Assembly (NCBI RefSeq): GCF_020509005.1 | Contig: NC_063021.1 | Coordinates: 1,798,001 to 1,862,000, forward strand | DNA length: 64,000 nt | Source: Fulvia fulva | Lineage: Eukaryota; Ascomycota; Dothideomycetes; Mycosphaerellales; Mycosphaerellaceae | Reading direction: 5' to 3' | Shown here: piece after piece, positions 1 to 12,000 of the stretch | Layout of the letters: the number at the start of each line of letters is the position of its first letter | Position numbering within the stretch: position 1 is the first letter of the stretch | Translations under genes and position numbers: made by a program | The notes under the pieces: model-generated | The model's input: the letters and a program-made list of their open reading frames with translations, nothing else | The model's database searches: none | Told to the model about the DNA's origin: nothing

Positions 1-486
1 CCTACGAATTGGGATTTTGCCTCCCTTCTCCTCTATCTTCTCTTAGTATAAATCTATAATAGATTAGATGTAATGAAACAAGGTATATATATTCCAAAGT
101 AGTGGCTTAGATCCTACTTAGGCTTCTAGTATAGAATAGGAAAGTTCGTAGGTATAGATACTAAGGCCTACTTAGTAAAGTAAAGAAGGAGCGGTATAAG
201 GTCTCGGGGCTAGGACATAGGTCTATCTCTCCTAGCAGAGCTTCAAATGACTTACTTAAAGTCCTTCCTAATAGTATCTCGATATAGTTCTACCTATAGA
301 GTATCTTTAAGGTATTGGCTTTAAGTAAGCCGTATAGAGTCCTTATCTAGGTTACCTATTACTTAGTATCGAACTAAGCTCTATAATAGGATAGACGGGG
401 TAGACTTCTAATTCCTAGATGTTTTCTGCTACGATAGCAAGGGATATAAGTAACCTATACTAATATAGGTTACTCTTATTCCTATA

Positions 487-518
487 TAAACCCGGGCTTA
501 TAACCTATTAAATAGGTA
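487..518 (-). repeat. 32-bp repeat, left copy (possible half-tRNA primer site)
   Basis: This copy differs from the one at 1646-1677 at one base (T here, C there, a RIP-type change). On the minus strand it reads GGTTATAAGCCCGGG. With one TA restored to TG that complements the anticodon arm of initiator tRNA-Met, the half-tRNA primer used by many copia elements. If so, a 5' LTR of a minus-strand element ends near 506. Confidence 0.4.
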
Positions 519-739
519 CGGGTAGATAGTAGCGGAGTAGAGTAAGAGATCAATCTTTAACTAACTAATAGCACGAGTATATAGCAATATATTAGGAACT
601 AATATGTTGATTATGTTAGATGTCTATCTAAGCTAAAGGGGAGAGAAGGTATCTCCCTATAAGCTAAGTCATCGTGGATGCCTTAGGCTACTAGATCACT
701 TCCTAATTATTGACTCCCTTTAAGATGCTATATCTTAAT

Positions 740-1500
740 AACAAACTCCTTTACGGAATCTCGTTCCGGGCACGATATAACTAGGTAGTTACTATCGTAG
801 ATAAAGCAGCCGCTCTTACCCCCTTGCCTCTAGGAGTATAGAGCGGTCTCGCCCTTACTCTCTTAGATCCGTAATTTGTAGGATTTAAGTAAGGTTATAG
901 CGGATTCCTAGCCTAGGTTTAGCTAGGCTAGGATAGTGTCCCTAGTACTAGCGTAGGCGTCTAGGAGGCTACTTAGTAGGTGCTTAAACCTCCGGATAGG
1001 GTCCTTATAGTAGGTCTCTTTACTATCTGTTTTGGCAATCTATATAGATAGGTTACCTAGATATATCTACCCTTATCTAATTGTCTAATCGTCCGGTAGC
1101 TTAAACGATACTAGCTGTTTTATAAGCGCTACTATATATACCTTATAGACCTTACTATACTTCTTCTATAGAAGTTTCTAGATTTCTTTCGTATCTCGTA
1201 TATCTAAGATTTCTTAGTTGTCCTCCTCGGACAAATATACTAAGATAGTATATCTCGCTATACCGTTCGCCTTCGAAGTGATCTTAGGCGTAACGGATTC
1301 TAGGAGATTAGCCGACGAGTCGTCGATAACCTAGAATACCTCCCGGCTTTCGAGATAGTCTCGTAGTATAACGAACTAGCGCTTCTAGTTCTTACGAGTA
1401 AGCGTAGGGCCGACCTTCCGGGGGCCCTCGTAACTCGTTAAGTCTTCTATAGCGAAGGTAGCCTTAGATATATAGTAAGCTCTACTTGACTACGGTAGTT
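740..1500 (-). pseudogene. Copia-type Gag (UBN2-like) relic
   Basis: Reading the minus strand through stop codons gives a recognisable Ty1/copia-type Gag. It contains a VIDDSSANLLESVTPKI block, an IARYTILVYLSEEDN block, and an EIWKLL-like helix with Trp/Gln codons turned into TAG/TAA. A worn zinc-knuckle-like stretch ends in CPERD near 765-812. Each stop sits where a CAG, CAA or TGG codon would be expected, as RIP predicts. No pol follows in readable form. This is family recognition by eye, not an alignment. Confidence 0.5.
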
Positions 1501-1645
1501 AGAATAAGCTTAGACTCGCCGAGTCTATTAGTAGCGTTCCGTATAGTAGACTCCCCGAGGCTATTAGTACGTAACCGTACGGATTCCGGGTATAGGGTAT
1601 AATACCCTACGTCGTACTTCCTTAGTATATCGATGTCCTATTAAG

Positions 1646-1677
1646 TAAACCCGGGCTTATAACCTATTAAACAGGTA
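1646..1677 (-). repeat. 32-bp repeat, right copy (possible half-tRNA primer site)
   Basis: Second copy of the 32-bp sequence. It lies about 150 bp upstream (in minus-strand sense) of the copia Gag relic, the expected place for a primer-binding site just inside a 5' LTR. The flanks of the two copies are not alike, so they would be the inner edges of two different LTRs rather than one LTR pair. Confidence 0.4.
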
Positions 1678-2046
1678 TAGTATATGTGTACACGGAAGTT
1701 AGGACACGTAATAGGGAAGGAGGAAGGACTAATGTAGTATATAAAGGTATATAGTAGAATAGTATTTAGTACTAAAGGTGTCTCTACTATCGGTATAGAG
1801 ACTACGTCTCTTATACCTATATAGAGGGATATTACTCTAGTCCTAGTTCTGTTTTACTACGCCTTATCGGTTTTACCTATGTCTTATCCTACGATTCGTA
1901 AGGTGTTATAATAGTATTACTATACTATTATCTCGACTAGCTTAGTATATACTAAGTTAGTCTTAGTACCGTACGATATACCTACTAACCTATATTTATA
2001 ACATCCGAATATATTAGATTAAGGGCCTACCTATTTAGGAGACGCG

Positions 2047-2230
2047 TGTCACGGGCAGCCCGCGACCCCCTACTATAGCTACGTCGGCCCGGCTAAACCG
2101 CGGGCCTTCCGTATCGGGTTAGCGCGGCTTAGCTTTGCTTTATAACTTCGCCGCGCCTCGCGCTCCTCTTTCGTAGCTTCGTAGAACAATAACTATCTCG
2201 TTCGGACCCTATAATACGCGCGCCCTTATA
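2047..2230 (+). repeat. 5' LTR of element 1
   Basis: 184 bp, starts TGTCACGGG and ends CCCTTATA. It matches 8039-8222 with about three transitions (for example TGTCACGGGC here, TATCACGGGT there). It is preceded by the ACGCG target duplication. Confidence 0.93.
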
Positions 2231-2629
2231 GTTTGTTCTACTACCCTACCTAGATCGCGGATCTAGGTAAGGGACGCGTAACAATAGGAATAGATAGAAC
2301 CGTAGAACTCGAGAACGCGTAGAGTCGTATTAGAATATAGAATACGGTAAGGCGTATAGCGCGTAGATACCTAAAGAACGTAACGTAGCGATATTATTAG
2401 TAGGTGGTCGCGCGCTCGTAGATAGTTAGGATATAGGCACCGTTACGCCTCCCCCGAACCTAGACAATATAACTTTATAAATAGCGAGCGGCGGTATACT
2501 ACCGCTACCTAAGCCTAAGGGTAAAAGCAAGTAGCGTACATCTCTTTTCCCCGACCTCTCCTCTTTCCCTTAGAGTTAGACATAGGACGATAACCGGCGG
2601 GTCATAGTAGACACCGGTGTCGCGTTATA

Positions 2630-4460
2630 ATAAGAGATTAATAAAGCTTACTAGAAGGCCTTCGAGCGAGAAGAAGGTAGTAAGATTAACTTTATAGAAC
2701 TATTCGAGTTCAAGCTCGAAGAGAACCTAGGCGGCGACCTAGACGAGGTATATCTATTACTCGACGAGGCAGAACATATTCTCGCATCCGAATACCAGAA
2801 TGTTACCCTAGACAACCTTACGACCCTTATATCCTAACACCCGAAGACTACCTACGACTTCGTACTATAAGTAGTCAATACAGCGATTACTAAGGGTAGA
2901 CAACTCGATATAATAGAGCGAGCTAACGACCTCTAGAACACCTAGTATACTACGCTATATACCGAATACGACCGTATCTATAAGATGCTACGAAGTGAAG
3001 AGCTTGTTATATAGAAAATGGTAGTAGATCTTAAGAGTAAGAAGGATTACGACCTAGCTAAGTTATAAGAGCTAGAGAAGAAATATAAGGAAGCTAATAA
3101 CCTATATAAGTAGTTTAGCGAGATCTACGAGAAGGAGAAGAAGAAGGCACAAGATGCTAAGGTGAAGAACTAGGCCCTATAACAAGAAGTCGATGACCTA
3201 AAGGCTCGGCTTAAGGTAGGAGACACTATATAGAACGGAGGCAGGGGCCGCTTAGGCCGCCGACCCTCTCGTTCCTACCTACGCGAGACCTTACTCGAGC
3301 AGCTATTACGTAGGTATCGCGAAGCTACTAGTAGAGGTGGCGGTAGCGGTAGTAGTAATGACGATAGAGACGACTATAACCGTAGTAATAATAGCCGAGG
3401 ACGTGATAACGACTGTCCGCGACTAGGACCTAATAATAGTCGTGACTCGAGAATACGTAATACCCGTACCTAGACACTACTAGTTGACCTTCTAGAGCGT
3501 CTCTTTACTATTGACCGCACCCTTACTCGCGGTATAGAGATCGGTAAGGGTGTGCCTAATCCTAAGCGCTTTAAGAACGATAATGACCCTAATTTCGATA
3601 ACTAGTATAGTAGTGTTCTCCTAAAGCTAACTATAGTAACCTTCCGTACTAAGGTAGATAGTCTACGCTTCGTATATAGGTAGACGTAAGGTGATCCTTA
3701 GCGAAGTATTAAGCCGAAGATCCCTATACCTAGATAGCAGTCCTTTAACGAGTTTAAGACTAGAGAAGAGTTATTAGATTAGATAATACGCTAATATAGT
3801 ATACGTAATAAAGGAACTAAGGCTATAGTTAATATTACTACCTATAAGTAAGAACAAGGCGAAACCTTTATAGCCTTCTATATACGCTACTCGAAGTTAT
3901 ACGCCTAGATATTATAGACCGATAAGACCGAGCTTATACTATTCCGTAACCGACTAGACCGTAAGTACTTTATTAAGACCTTCGGCGACCGCGAAGTCGA
4001 CCGCCGCCTAGATAGTATATAAGACGTTATCGAGGAGTATACCGTACTAGACGAGAGCTTCTACGAGACAGATCGACTATAGCCGTAGAAGGAGCGCCCC
4101 CGTAGTAATAGCAACTCGAACGGTAATAGCGGCTAGAATAACTAGAATAACGGTAACGTAGTTACTAGTACCGCTACCGGTATATTAGGTGCCTTAGTAT
4201 AGCGCCTACTATAGTACGCTAGTACTAAGAAGAAGGAGGATCTGCCGACATATCTATAGAACCTACCTACGCTTAACCGTAAGTAGCGCGAAGACCTTAA
4301 GAAGTAGGGTAAGTACTACCGCTACCGTATAGGTTCTTACGTATCGACTAACCCTAAATGCCTAATATATAGGTACGATAGCGACTATCGCCTACCGCGT
4401 CTACGTAATACTACGCCGAATCCGAACGCGAACCTTAGTTCCCTAGCCGCCGATCCGTAG
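2630..4460 (+). pseudogene. Gag relic of element 1
   Basis: Plus-strand reading frame interrupted by dozens of TAG/TAA codons where Gln or Trp would be expected. Recognisable parts are an acidic, coiled N-terminal half, an Arg/Ser/Gly/Asn-rich linker (about 3240-3480), a capsid-like block with FNEFKTREELLD and TEYD-type motifs (about 3730-4080), and a worn knuckle-like stretch near 4310-4370. Identification rests on position before pol and overall character. Confidence 0.6.
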
Positions 4461-5329
4461 TAGGGAAATAGCACGACCGCTACCTAAGCGTAGTAGATAG
4501 CGGTTACCCGAACTTCCTATAACAGAAAGAGTATAAGATTAAGAGACACGGAATATAAGAGACGGTAACAGACTATAGTAAGGAGCTTAAGATATCGGTA
4601 TACGTACTAGATAAACAATAGCTAGCTATACACTCTTATATATTATTACCCGTAATGATATAATATAGAAAGGCTCGAGGCCTTATAGATTCTACTTCTA
4701 CCTCTCTCTTTCTTAACTAGAAATTTATACGTAAATACATAATACCCCTGATCCCTTTGACGTAAAGCCGACGACTAACACTAGGAGATAGAACGGCTAC
4801 TATACGGCAAATTATATACGCGGCCCTTATAGACGTAGTTATCGGCGATTATTACGAGCAAATGTTATACTACGTCACCGACCTCGAATATAACATCGTC
4901 TTTAGCCTACCGTAGCTTATAGCGTATAACATAAACATCTTCTAGGAGATAGGCGAGGTGGTATTTAGATCGGATTACTGCTTTAGTCACTATCTATAGA
5001 ATAAGACATCGACAATGGTATAATCCCTAAACTATCGCGAGAAGAAGAAGTAGGCACTAGTACGGTACGGACTAGAGCCCTTTACTAGAGAAGTAGCGAG
5101 CTTTATAGTAGGAGAGGCGGAGCTGAACGTCTTATTATATAACCTAGAAGATATAGACGATGAAGAAGTGGACTACTAGGGCGTTTCTTAACGCGCGTAG
5201 GGAATGTACGCGTACCGGCCTAGGGCTAAGTACTTCTACATTATACCTACTAGGGGTGAGAGTAACGACGGAGAGCTTAAGCTAAGTGTAATAGCTACTA
5301 ATGATCTAGACCAATTCTTAAACAAGTAG

Positions 5330-6030
5330 TTTAATCACAACCCGAAGGAGAAGTTACCGCCGATATACTACGATATTACGGACGCTTTCTTAGCTAAGGA
5401 TTATAAAGGACTCCTACCTTACCGACTAGGCGTAGATCATAAGATTTATATTAAGCCTAATAGTCTATAAGAGCTACTATACCGCAAGCCCTACGGCCTA
5501 GCTAAGAAGGAGAACGAGGTAGTTAAGAAATAGCTAGACGAGCAAATATCTAAAGGGAAGGTACGGAAAGTAGGGTAAAAGACGAGCTAGTCTCCTACAC
5601 TAGTACTAGTAGTACGTAAGCCTAGAGGTGGGCTACGTATTTATATCGACTATAGAGGATTGAATACGATCACTATTAAGAACCGGTATCCGATTCCCTT
5701 AATATAAGAGACGCTTAACCGTATATACGGTAAGAAGTACTTTATAAAGCTAGATATTATAGCAGCCTTTAACAAGTTACGGATAGCTAAAGGGCACGAG
5801 TAGTTAACGGCGTTTACGATACGATACGGCATCTACGAGTGTCTAGTGCTGCCATTCGGCTTGTATAATGGACTAGCATCGTTCTAATTATATATTAATA
5901 AGGTCTTATAAGAACACCTAGACGACTTTGTATCGGCCTACCTAGATAACGTACTTATCTTTAGTGACACCTTAGAGGAGCACATTGAACACGTACGGAA
6001 GGTTCTTATTAAGCTACGCGATATAGGACC
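5330..6030 (+). pseudogene. Reverse transcriptase relic of element 1
   Basis: Read through stops, this is a clear Gypsy [48 protein letters not shown] and VLPFGLYNG. The catalytic motif reads YLDNVLIFS near 5938: the second Asp of YxDD is Asn (GAT AAC), the change a TpG-to-TpA hit on GATGAC would give. The RNase H domain expected downstream is not visible before the integrase, implying an internal deletion near 6030-6330. Confidence 0.85.
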
Positions 6031-6359
6031 TATAGAAAGACCGTACTCCTACACTACTATAGAGAGCGAAGATTCACCTAGTATACTATAAAGTAGATAG
6101 CGACCTACTATATATTCGAAATCAATACGACGGCTAGAGCTTATAGGTACTAAATGACTAAGCCTTATAGACCAGGATAATCAAGATAAACTATAACGCT
6201 CTAGTAGTAGGCTATCTAAGACGAGCTCGTACTTATAAACTCGTAGTACGTAAATTCTACTAGCCTAGATTAGCGAGATCCGTACGTAGATATACCGCGA
6301 ATTACCGTACCTACCGTATAACAAAATCTCTATACTCCTAGCCACTAGGATTATTATAG

Positions 6360-7850
6360 CCACTTCCTATTCTAGATCGGCCTTAGAAACATATTGTAGT
6401 CGACTTCGTTGTCGGACTCCTAGATAGTACTCTTAACGGCATAGTCTATAACAACATTATGACCGTTACTAATAGGCTTACTAAGGAAGTCGAGCTGATC
6501 CCTATTAGCGTAATAACAGCACAGAATACGGCAAGGCTTTTCCTTAAACATATGTTCTGTCGGCGCGGGTTTCCTAACACTATTATATTAGACCGTAGCA
6601 AGTAGTAGGTTACTACCTTCTAGAAGAAACACTATAAGATACTCCGTATAAACCGTAAGCTAAGTTCTTCGTATTACCTAGAAACTGATAGACAGTCAGA
6701 ACGTACTAACTAGGCGATAGAACAGTATCTTCGTATATTTACTAATAAGGCATAGGATGACTAGGCAGAATGGCTATGCCTTACTTAGTTTACGATTAAT
6801 AATCACCTGTCCGAGACTACTAGTATGTCGCCGTTCTACGCTACCTTAGGCTATAACCCTAAGTTTATAGAGCGAGTTGACCTAAACGCTAGAAAGGAGG
6901 GAGGACTGACCACTCTCTAGCGACTAGATACGCGATTAGTAGAAACCTTTATACGTCGAATTTGCGAGCTTTATAAGTACCTTTAAGAGAATATACGAAT
7001 GTTATAAGCTCTCTAAGTAGAAGTAGTAAACCGCTACCGAAGCATTCCTCTAGACTATAAGGTAGGTAATTAGGTATATCTTAGTACTAAGAACATCCGT
7101 ACGACTCGACTATCTAAGAAGCTAGACAGGAAATATACCGGCCCTTACTAGATTACGGAAGTCATACCGGCTAGACTCTCTTATCGACTGAAACTATTAG
7201 ACGCTCTAGTAGGACTTAATAACTGCTTCTATACCTCACTACTATAACGAGCCGACTACCCCGATTTTATACTACTTAAAGGGCAGTATCTAGCGCCGCT
7301 ACTACCGATAACTATCGAACCTAACACTACCGAGGCTAATGTAGTAGCCGATATAGTAGTAGCACCTACGTATATATACGAGGTAGGAAAGATCCTTAAT
7401 ATATACACCCGTAAGCGGGTAGGTAAGGTGAAGAAGGGGTATAAGCGGAAGGTAGATATATAGTATAAGGTGAAATAGGCTAGATATTAGAACGAGGAGG
7501 ATAGTAAGACCTAGCAACCTATAGAGGATATACTTAAATACGTAGCCGCCGCTATTATAGACTTTCACTATAACCGGCCGGAGTTGTCTACGCCTATAGG
7601 CTTCGTAGCTCTATCTAACTAGTCCCTACTAGCTACTAAGGTGCTCGGGCTTAACACGATTAGGGTTATTCCGAAAGACACCGTTACGAATGAGTCGTAT
7701 CGAGCCTTACCTCTAATAGAATCTGCTCCGTATATGTTCGATACTCGAGTAGAGCCTATAGAGCCTATAATAATACCTAACTTTAGTTATAAGGATTATA
7801 CGCGAGTACTAGCCGAAGATAGACTTAGGTCTAGGGCAAGCTAGCTAACT
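6360..7850 (+). pseudogene. Integrase and C-terminal tail relic of element 1
   Basis: Starts with KHIVVDFVVGLLDS, the integrase catalytic-core opening, followed by TNRLTKEVELIPI, CRRGFPNTII and the SPFYATLGYNP block. Next comes the GPY-type SKKLDRKYTGPY segment (about 7110-7150) and a long tail with a DYPDFILLKGQYL stretch. The tail ends in an open stretch at 7641-7844. Many in-frame stops make it non-functional. Confidence 0.8.
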
Positions 7851-8038
7851 AGGCAATATGTTTCTCGAAGGAAGCCGGTCGAGGATAGTCTTAATAGAGC
7901 GAATACGATGTTATCGGATAACGATAGGGCACTAGAGGATAATTAGGCGTTCGCGCGATTATAGAGCTCGATAGGTAAGTGGCCTTATAAGGTAGATAAC
8001 GCTTAGAGGACTAAGGCATGTTTTAGGAGGGGGGATAC

Positions 8039-8222
8039 TATCACGGGTAGCCCGCGACCCCCTACTATAGCTACGTCGGCCCGGCTAAACCGCGGGCCTT
8101 CCGTATCGGGTTAGCGCGGCTTAGCTTTGCTTTATAACTTCGCCGCGCCTTGCGCTCCTCTTTCGTAGCTTCGTAGAACAATAACTATCTCGTTCGGACC
8201 CTATAATACGCGCGCCCTTATA
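8039..8222 (+). repeat. 3' LTR of element 1
   Basis: 184 bp, starts TATCACGGG (first TG mutated to TA) and ends CCCTTATA. It is followed directly by the second ACGCG copy at 8223-8227, which fixes the element boundary. Confidence 0.93.
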
Positions 8223-8228
8223 ACGCGT

Positions 8229-8501
8229 TGTTATAGTCTCCCTATAGAGAGTATAGAAGGTGGGGATAGAAGAGCCTTAGAGTGCTCAGAAGTCGTTAAG
8301 AAGTGACAGTCTAGCTTAGTGTGAGAGCGCTAAGAATCATATACCCCGCAACATTCACTATAGGACCTAGCCCTCCAAATTCACCCCTCTACTAAACCTT
8401 AACAGATTAACTTCGGCTCGTGACTATATGACTCACGGCACTCCCGCGAGCACCCGCGACTGCGCTAGACCCTAGAAGAAGTACGTAGAAGACTCGGAAC
8501 G
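8229..8501 (+). repeat. Truncated, RIP-damaged LTR of element-2 family, inverted
   Basis: 273 bp matching the first 273 bp of the element-2 LTR (start TGTTATAGTCTCC for TGTCATGGTCTCC), in the opposite orientation to element 2. It forms a near-perfect inverted repeat with 8749-9021, with 247 bp between the arms. Differences from the intact LTR are almost all C:G-to-T:A. It starts one base after the ACGCG duplication of element 1 and stops exactly where element 2 begins, so it is either a solo/truncated LTR cut by element 2 or the product of a rearrangement. Confidence 0.85.
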
Positions 8502-9021
8502 TGTCAGGGCGAGAGCCTGGCCTGTGAGATGCAAGGGTGAAAGCGAGAATGCAGGTGCGAAGTGCAGATGCAAAAGGGTATGGTATGATTGCTACACAAA
8601 ACAAAAGACGAAGAAAGCAAGAGAGGCCTGGGGAAGGCCAGATATTTATACGCGACCCTCGCGAGTGCGTGTCCCCGCATCAACAGGGCTAACCCGTGCG
8701 AAGCCGCGCTCAGCAGCTTTGCTCAAAACCTTATTCCAACCTGCCCTACGTTCCGAGTCTTCCACGTGCTTCTTCCAGGGTCCAGCGCAGTCGCGGGTGC
8801 TCGCGGGAGTGCCGTGAGTCACACAGTCACGAGCCGAAGTGAATCTGTCAAGGTTTGGTAGAGGGGTGAATTTGGAGGGCTGGGTCCCGTAGCGAATGTT
8901 GCGGGGCATGTGATTCTTGGCGCTCACACACCAAGCTGGACTGTCACTTCTTGACGACTTCTGAGCACTCTGAGGCTCTTCTGTCCCCACCTTCTGTACA
9001 CTCTGTGGGGAGACCATGACA
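8502..9021 (-). repeat. 3' LTR of element 2 (undamaged)
   Basis: 520 bp. On the minus strand it starts TGTCATGGTCTCC and ends GCCCTGACA. CpA and TpG are present at normal frequency, unlike the partner LTR. The last part of the pol ORF runs into this LTR and stops at 8646. Confidence 0.9.
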
Positions 9022-12000
9022 GTAGCCCCCCCGAACAAAGCTGAGTTCCTACGAAGCCGTAGTAGTTCCACATATCGAGGATGTTCAGCTTCAGTACCAG
9101 GCCTAGGCCTGATGTCATGGTCGATACACCATTGGTAAGCCCCGTCGAAAAGCTCAGATTCGAAGAGCCTGCCGATGTTGACTTCTGGGCCGTCTGCGCG
9201 GGCGTGGTATTCTTCGATTGCTTGACGATTGAAGATGATATGTTGGATAGGTTCCCATGAGGTATCCCACTCAGGGCAACCTTGCCATTCGACTTCATAC
9301 TTGATCGGCGGTAGTCCTTCAACGTCGTTGGGCTCTACGCGGATTCCCCGGATCTTGCGGACGGCATAGTCGTCAGAAGGTAGGTTAACAGGCTCGTCGA
9401 CTTCTACTTCATCGGGAGGACCTGGCATGTCTTGGTTTTGGTTCGGGAATGGGTCCTCAGCCGACGGCCGAAGGCGTACGGGATGGAAGACGTCGTGGAT
9501 CTTTATGTTCGCAGGAAGAGCTAGACGGTAGGCGTGTGAACTGATACGCTCGGTGATCTCAAAAGGACCTAGGTTCTTCCAGTTCAGCTTCTTGGAGGGG
9601 CGGTCTGTCTTGATGTTCTTGGAGTTGAGGTAGACCATATCGCCTACTTGGTAGTCGGGAGCTGGCTGGCGACGACGATTGGCTTGATCCTCGTAGATTG
9701 CTTGTGCGTACACCATCTCGTCGTGAACTTCTTCATGGATCTGTGAGAGCATAGTAGCGAACTCGTCTGCTGCTTGCTCGTTTGCGTCTTCGGTAGGCGG
9801 GAGAGGTTCTTCTGGTTCCATGCCTGTACGAGGGTGGTAACCTCTCGTAGTATAGAAGGGAGAGTAGCCAGTAGTCTCCGAGTCCCAGTTACGAGTAGCG
9901 AACTCCACCGCAGGGATATGCTGAGGCCAATCCTTCTGGTGGTAGTCGACGAAGCAACGAAGGACCTGCTCGAGGATAGCGTTCGTAATTTCGGTCTGGC
10001 CGTCGGTCTGTGGCTGAAAACTGGTCGAGAGGTTATGCTTGATGCCCAGGATAGCACACAGACGCTTCCAGAAGTGCGAGATGAACTGGGTGCCTCTGTC
10101 AGAGGTGATGCTATCCGGGAGGCCTTGAAAGCGCCAGACGAATTCGTAGAACAAGCGAGCAGTCTCCTTTGCGGTCATGCTCCAGCACGGGATCATGTAC
10201 CGGTCCTTGGAGTGACGGTCCACGATCACTAGAAGGGCCTTTGCTTTCACGCCGCTGAAGGTCTTGCCGTGAGGAAGATCGGTGATAAAGTCCATAGTGA
10301 TGTGCTTCCACGGACGATCAGGAGCCGGGAGAGGGTGCAAGAGACCGTGGGGACGGTGGCGGTTAGCTTTGGCTCTTCGGCAAGCAGCGCAGTTCAGCAC
10401 GTAGCGGCGGACGTCCTTCCAGGAATGCGGCCACCAGTAATACCTAGCGAGGAGCTTGTGGGTCTTGGCTACGCCTGGGTGACCCCCAGAGGCGGAGTCG
10501 TGGATGATTTGAAGAATCTCAGCTCGGATATTAGAGCCTTCGGGCTGCGGTACGTAAAGCTTCTTACGGAAGTAGACGACACCTTCCTGGAGCTCGCACT
10601 CGGACAGCGAGAAGCCCGGGAATGTCCTCGCGCCAGATTCAAGGGCCTGAACTAACTCTTGGGCGTCTATGTCGGCATCGTACGCTGTTCGTACTCGTGC
10701 CATGATGCCTTCGGGCTGCTCCTCATTATCAAACCCCTCAAAGTCTGATTCGGATGAGCCGTCGGTCGTTACTGAGCCTTCTTCATCGTCGTTCAAGTCC
10801 TCAGCGTCCGAGGCGTATTCTTCAGGCTCGGATTCATCGTCACTCTCGTCAAGGTAGGCAGGAGCGAGCACGAGAGTAGCAAAGGAAGCGGCGAGCGTAG
10901 GCTGGCCATTCGATAGGTACTCTCGAAGCTCGGAAGAGAGGTTGTGCTCTTTGATGACTTGTTGCCCTGCGATTTGCCGGCCCCCTCTTCGATCAACTGG
11001 AGAGTCACCAGGGCGGCGGGTAAGGGCGTCGGCCATCGAGTTGGCCTTGCCGGGCGTGTACGAGATCACGAAGTTGAACCGGGAGAGGAACTCGCTCCAG
11101 CGGGCCTGGCGACGATTGAGCAGCTTGCTCTTCATAAAGTAGACGAGGTTCTTATGGTCGGAGCTTACTTGGACGGGCATAGCAGAGCCTTCGAGCTCGG
11201 GGCGCCACTCTTCGAAAGCTTTGACGATGGCGAGAAGCTCCTTGTCGTAGATCTCGTAGTTACACTCCGTGGCGGTCATCTTCTTGGAGAGGAAGGCGAC
11301 AGGTAACCAGGGGGATTCAGGCGAGCGGCGTTGTAGCAGGACACCGCCCACCACGCCGTCGGATGCGTCGGTCTCTACACGGGTCTCCAGTTCGAAATCG
11401 AAGTGCCGTAGAAGCGGGTTCTTAACAAACTTCGCTTTGAGCAAGTCAAAAGCCTCCTGGCATTCGTCGGTCCAGGCGAACTTCTCACCCTTGCGCGTGA
11501 GCTTCGTCAAAGGGCGTACCACGCCCGAAAATGCGTGGATGAAGCGGCGGTAGAAGTTGGCAAAGCCTAGGAAACCCTGGACCTCTTTGACGTTCGTAGG
11601 AGCATCCCATTCGACGATAGCGTCGATCTTCTCTTGGTCCATCTTGATGCCGTCTGCGGTAATGATCAAACCAAGGAACTTGACTTCGGTCTTCTCAAAC
11701 TCGCACTTGTCGATGTCGAGCTGCAAGCCGGCGTCTGCGAGCTTCTGAAGGACCTTACAGACGTGCTCGCGGTGCTCCTCCTTGGTCTCGCTATAGACTA
11801 GGATGTCGTCGATGTAGGCAGTGCAGAACTGATCGAGGAACTCCTGAAGGATGTCGTTAATGAAGTTCTGGAAGGTACTAGGCCCGTTACAAACGCCGAA
11901 GGGCATAACGAGCGACTCGAACAGCCCGTAGCGAGTACGGAAGGCTGTGAGATACTCGTGTCCTTCTGCCATTCGTAACTTGTTGAACGCAGCGATGACA

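Larger units (their letters stand above)
1..2041. repeat. RIP-degraded transposon relics
   Basis: No intact gene. The sequence is almost free of CpA/TpG and very rich in TpA (runs of tag, cta, ata), the signature of repeat-induced point mutation. A copia-type gag relic lies on the minus strand at about 740-1500. Two copies of a 32-bp sequence that looks like a tRNA-derived primer site lie at 487-518 and 1646-1677. The last ~45 bp (about 1998-2046) match the LINE at 59669-59713, so the first Gypsy element seems to have landed in a LINE copy or fragment. The rest cannot be assigned. Confidence 0.75.
2047..8222 (+). mobile_element. Ty3/Gypsy LTR retrotransposon, RIP-inactivated (element 1)
   Basis: Complete 6.18-kb element bounded by 184-bp direct LTRs (2047-2230 and 8039-8222) and a 5-bp target duplication ACGCG (2042-2046 and 8223-8227). 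A purine-rich tract (aggaggggggata) lies just before the 3' LTR. Order on the plus strand: Gag, protease region, reverse transcriptase, integrase and a long C-terminal tail, all readable only through many TAG/TAA stops. RNase H appears to be missing: the RT block ends near 6030 and the integrase core begins near 6380, too close for a full Gypsy pol. The LTRs differ at only about three sites, all C:G-to-T:A. The element is dead. Confidence 0.92.

Noticed and set aside
1..2041. Centromeric or satellite DNA as explanation for the TpA-rich sequence
   Set aside because: No tandem periodicity; retrotransposon Gag is readable and the bias is explained by RIP.
9774..10655. Plus-strand ORFs of 130-150 codons within the Gypsy pol
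   Set aside because: Shadows of the highly GC-balanced pol frame on the other strand.
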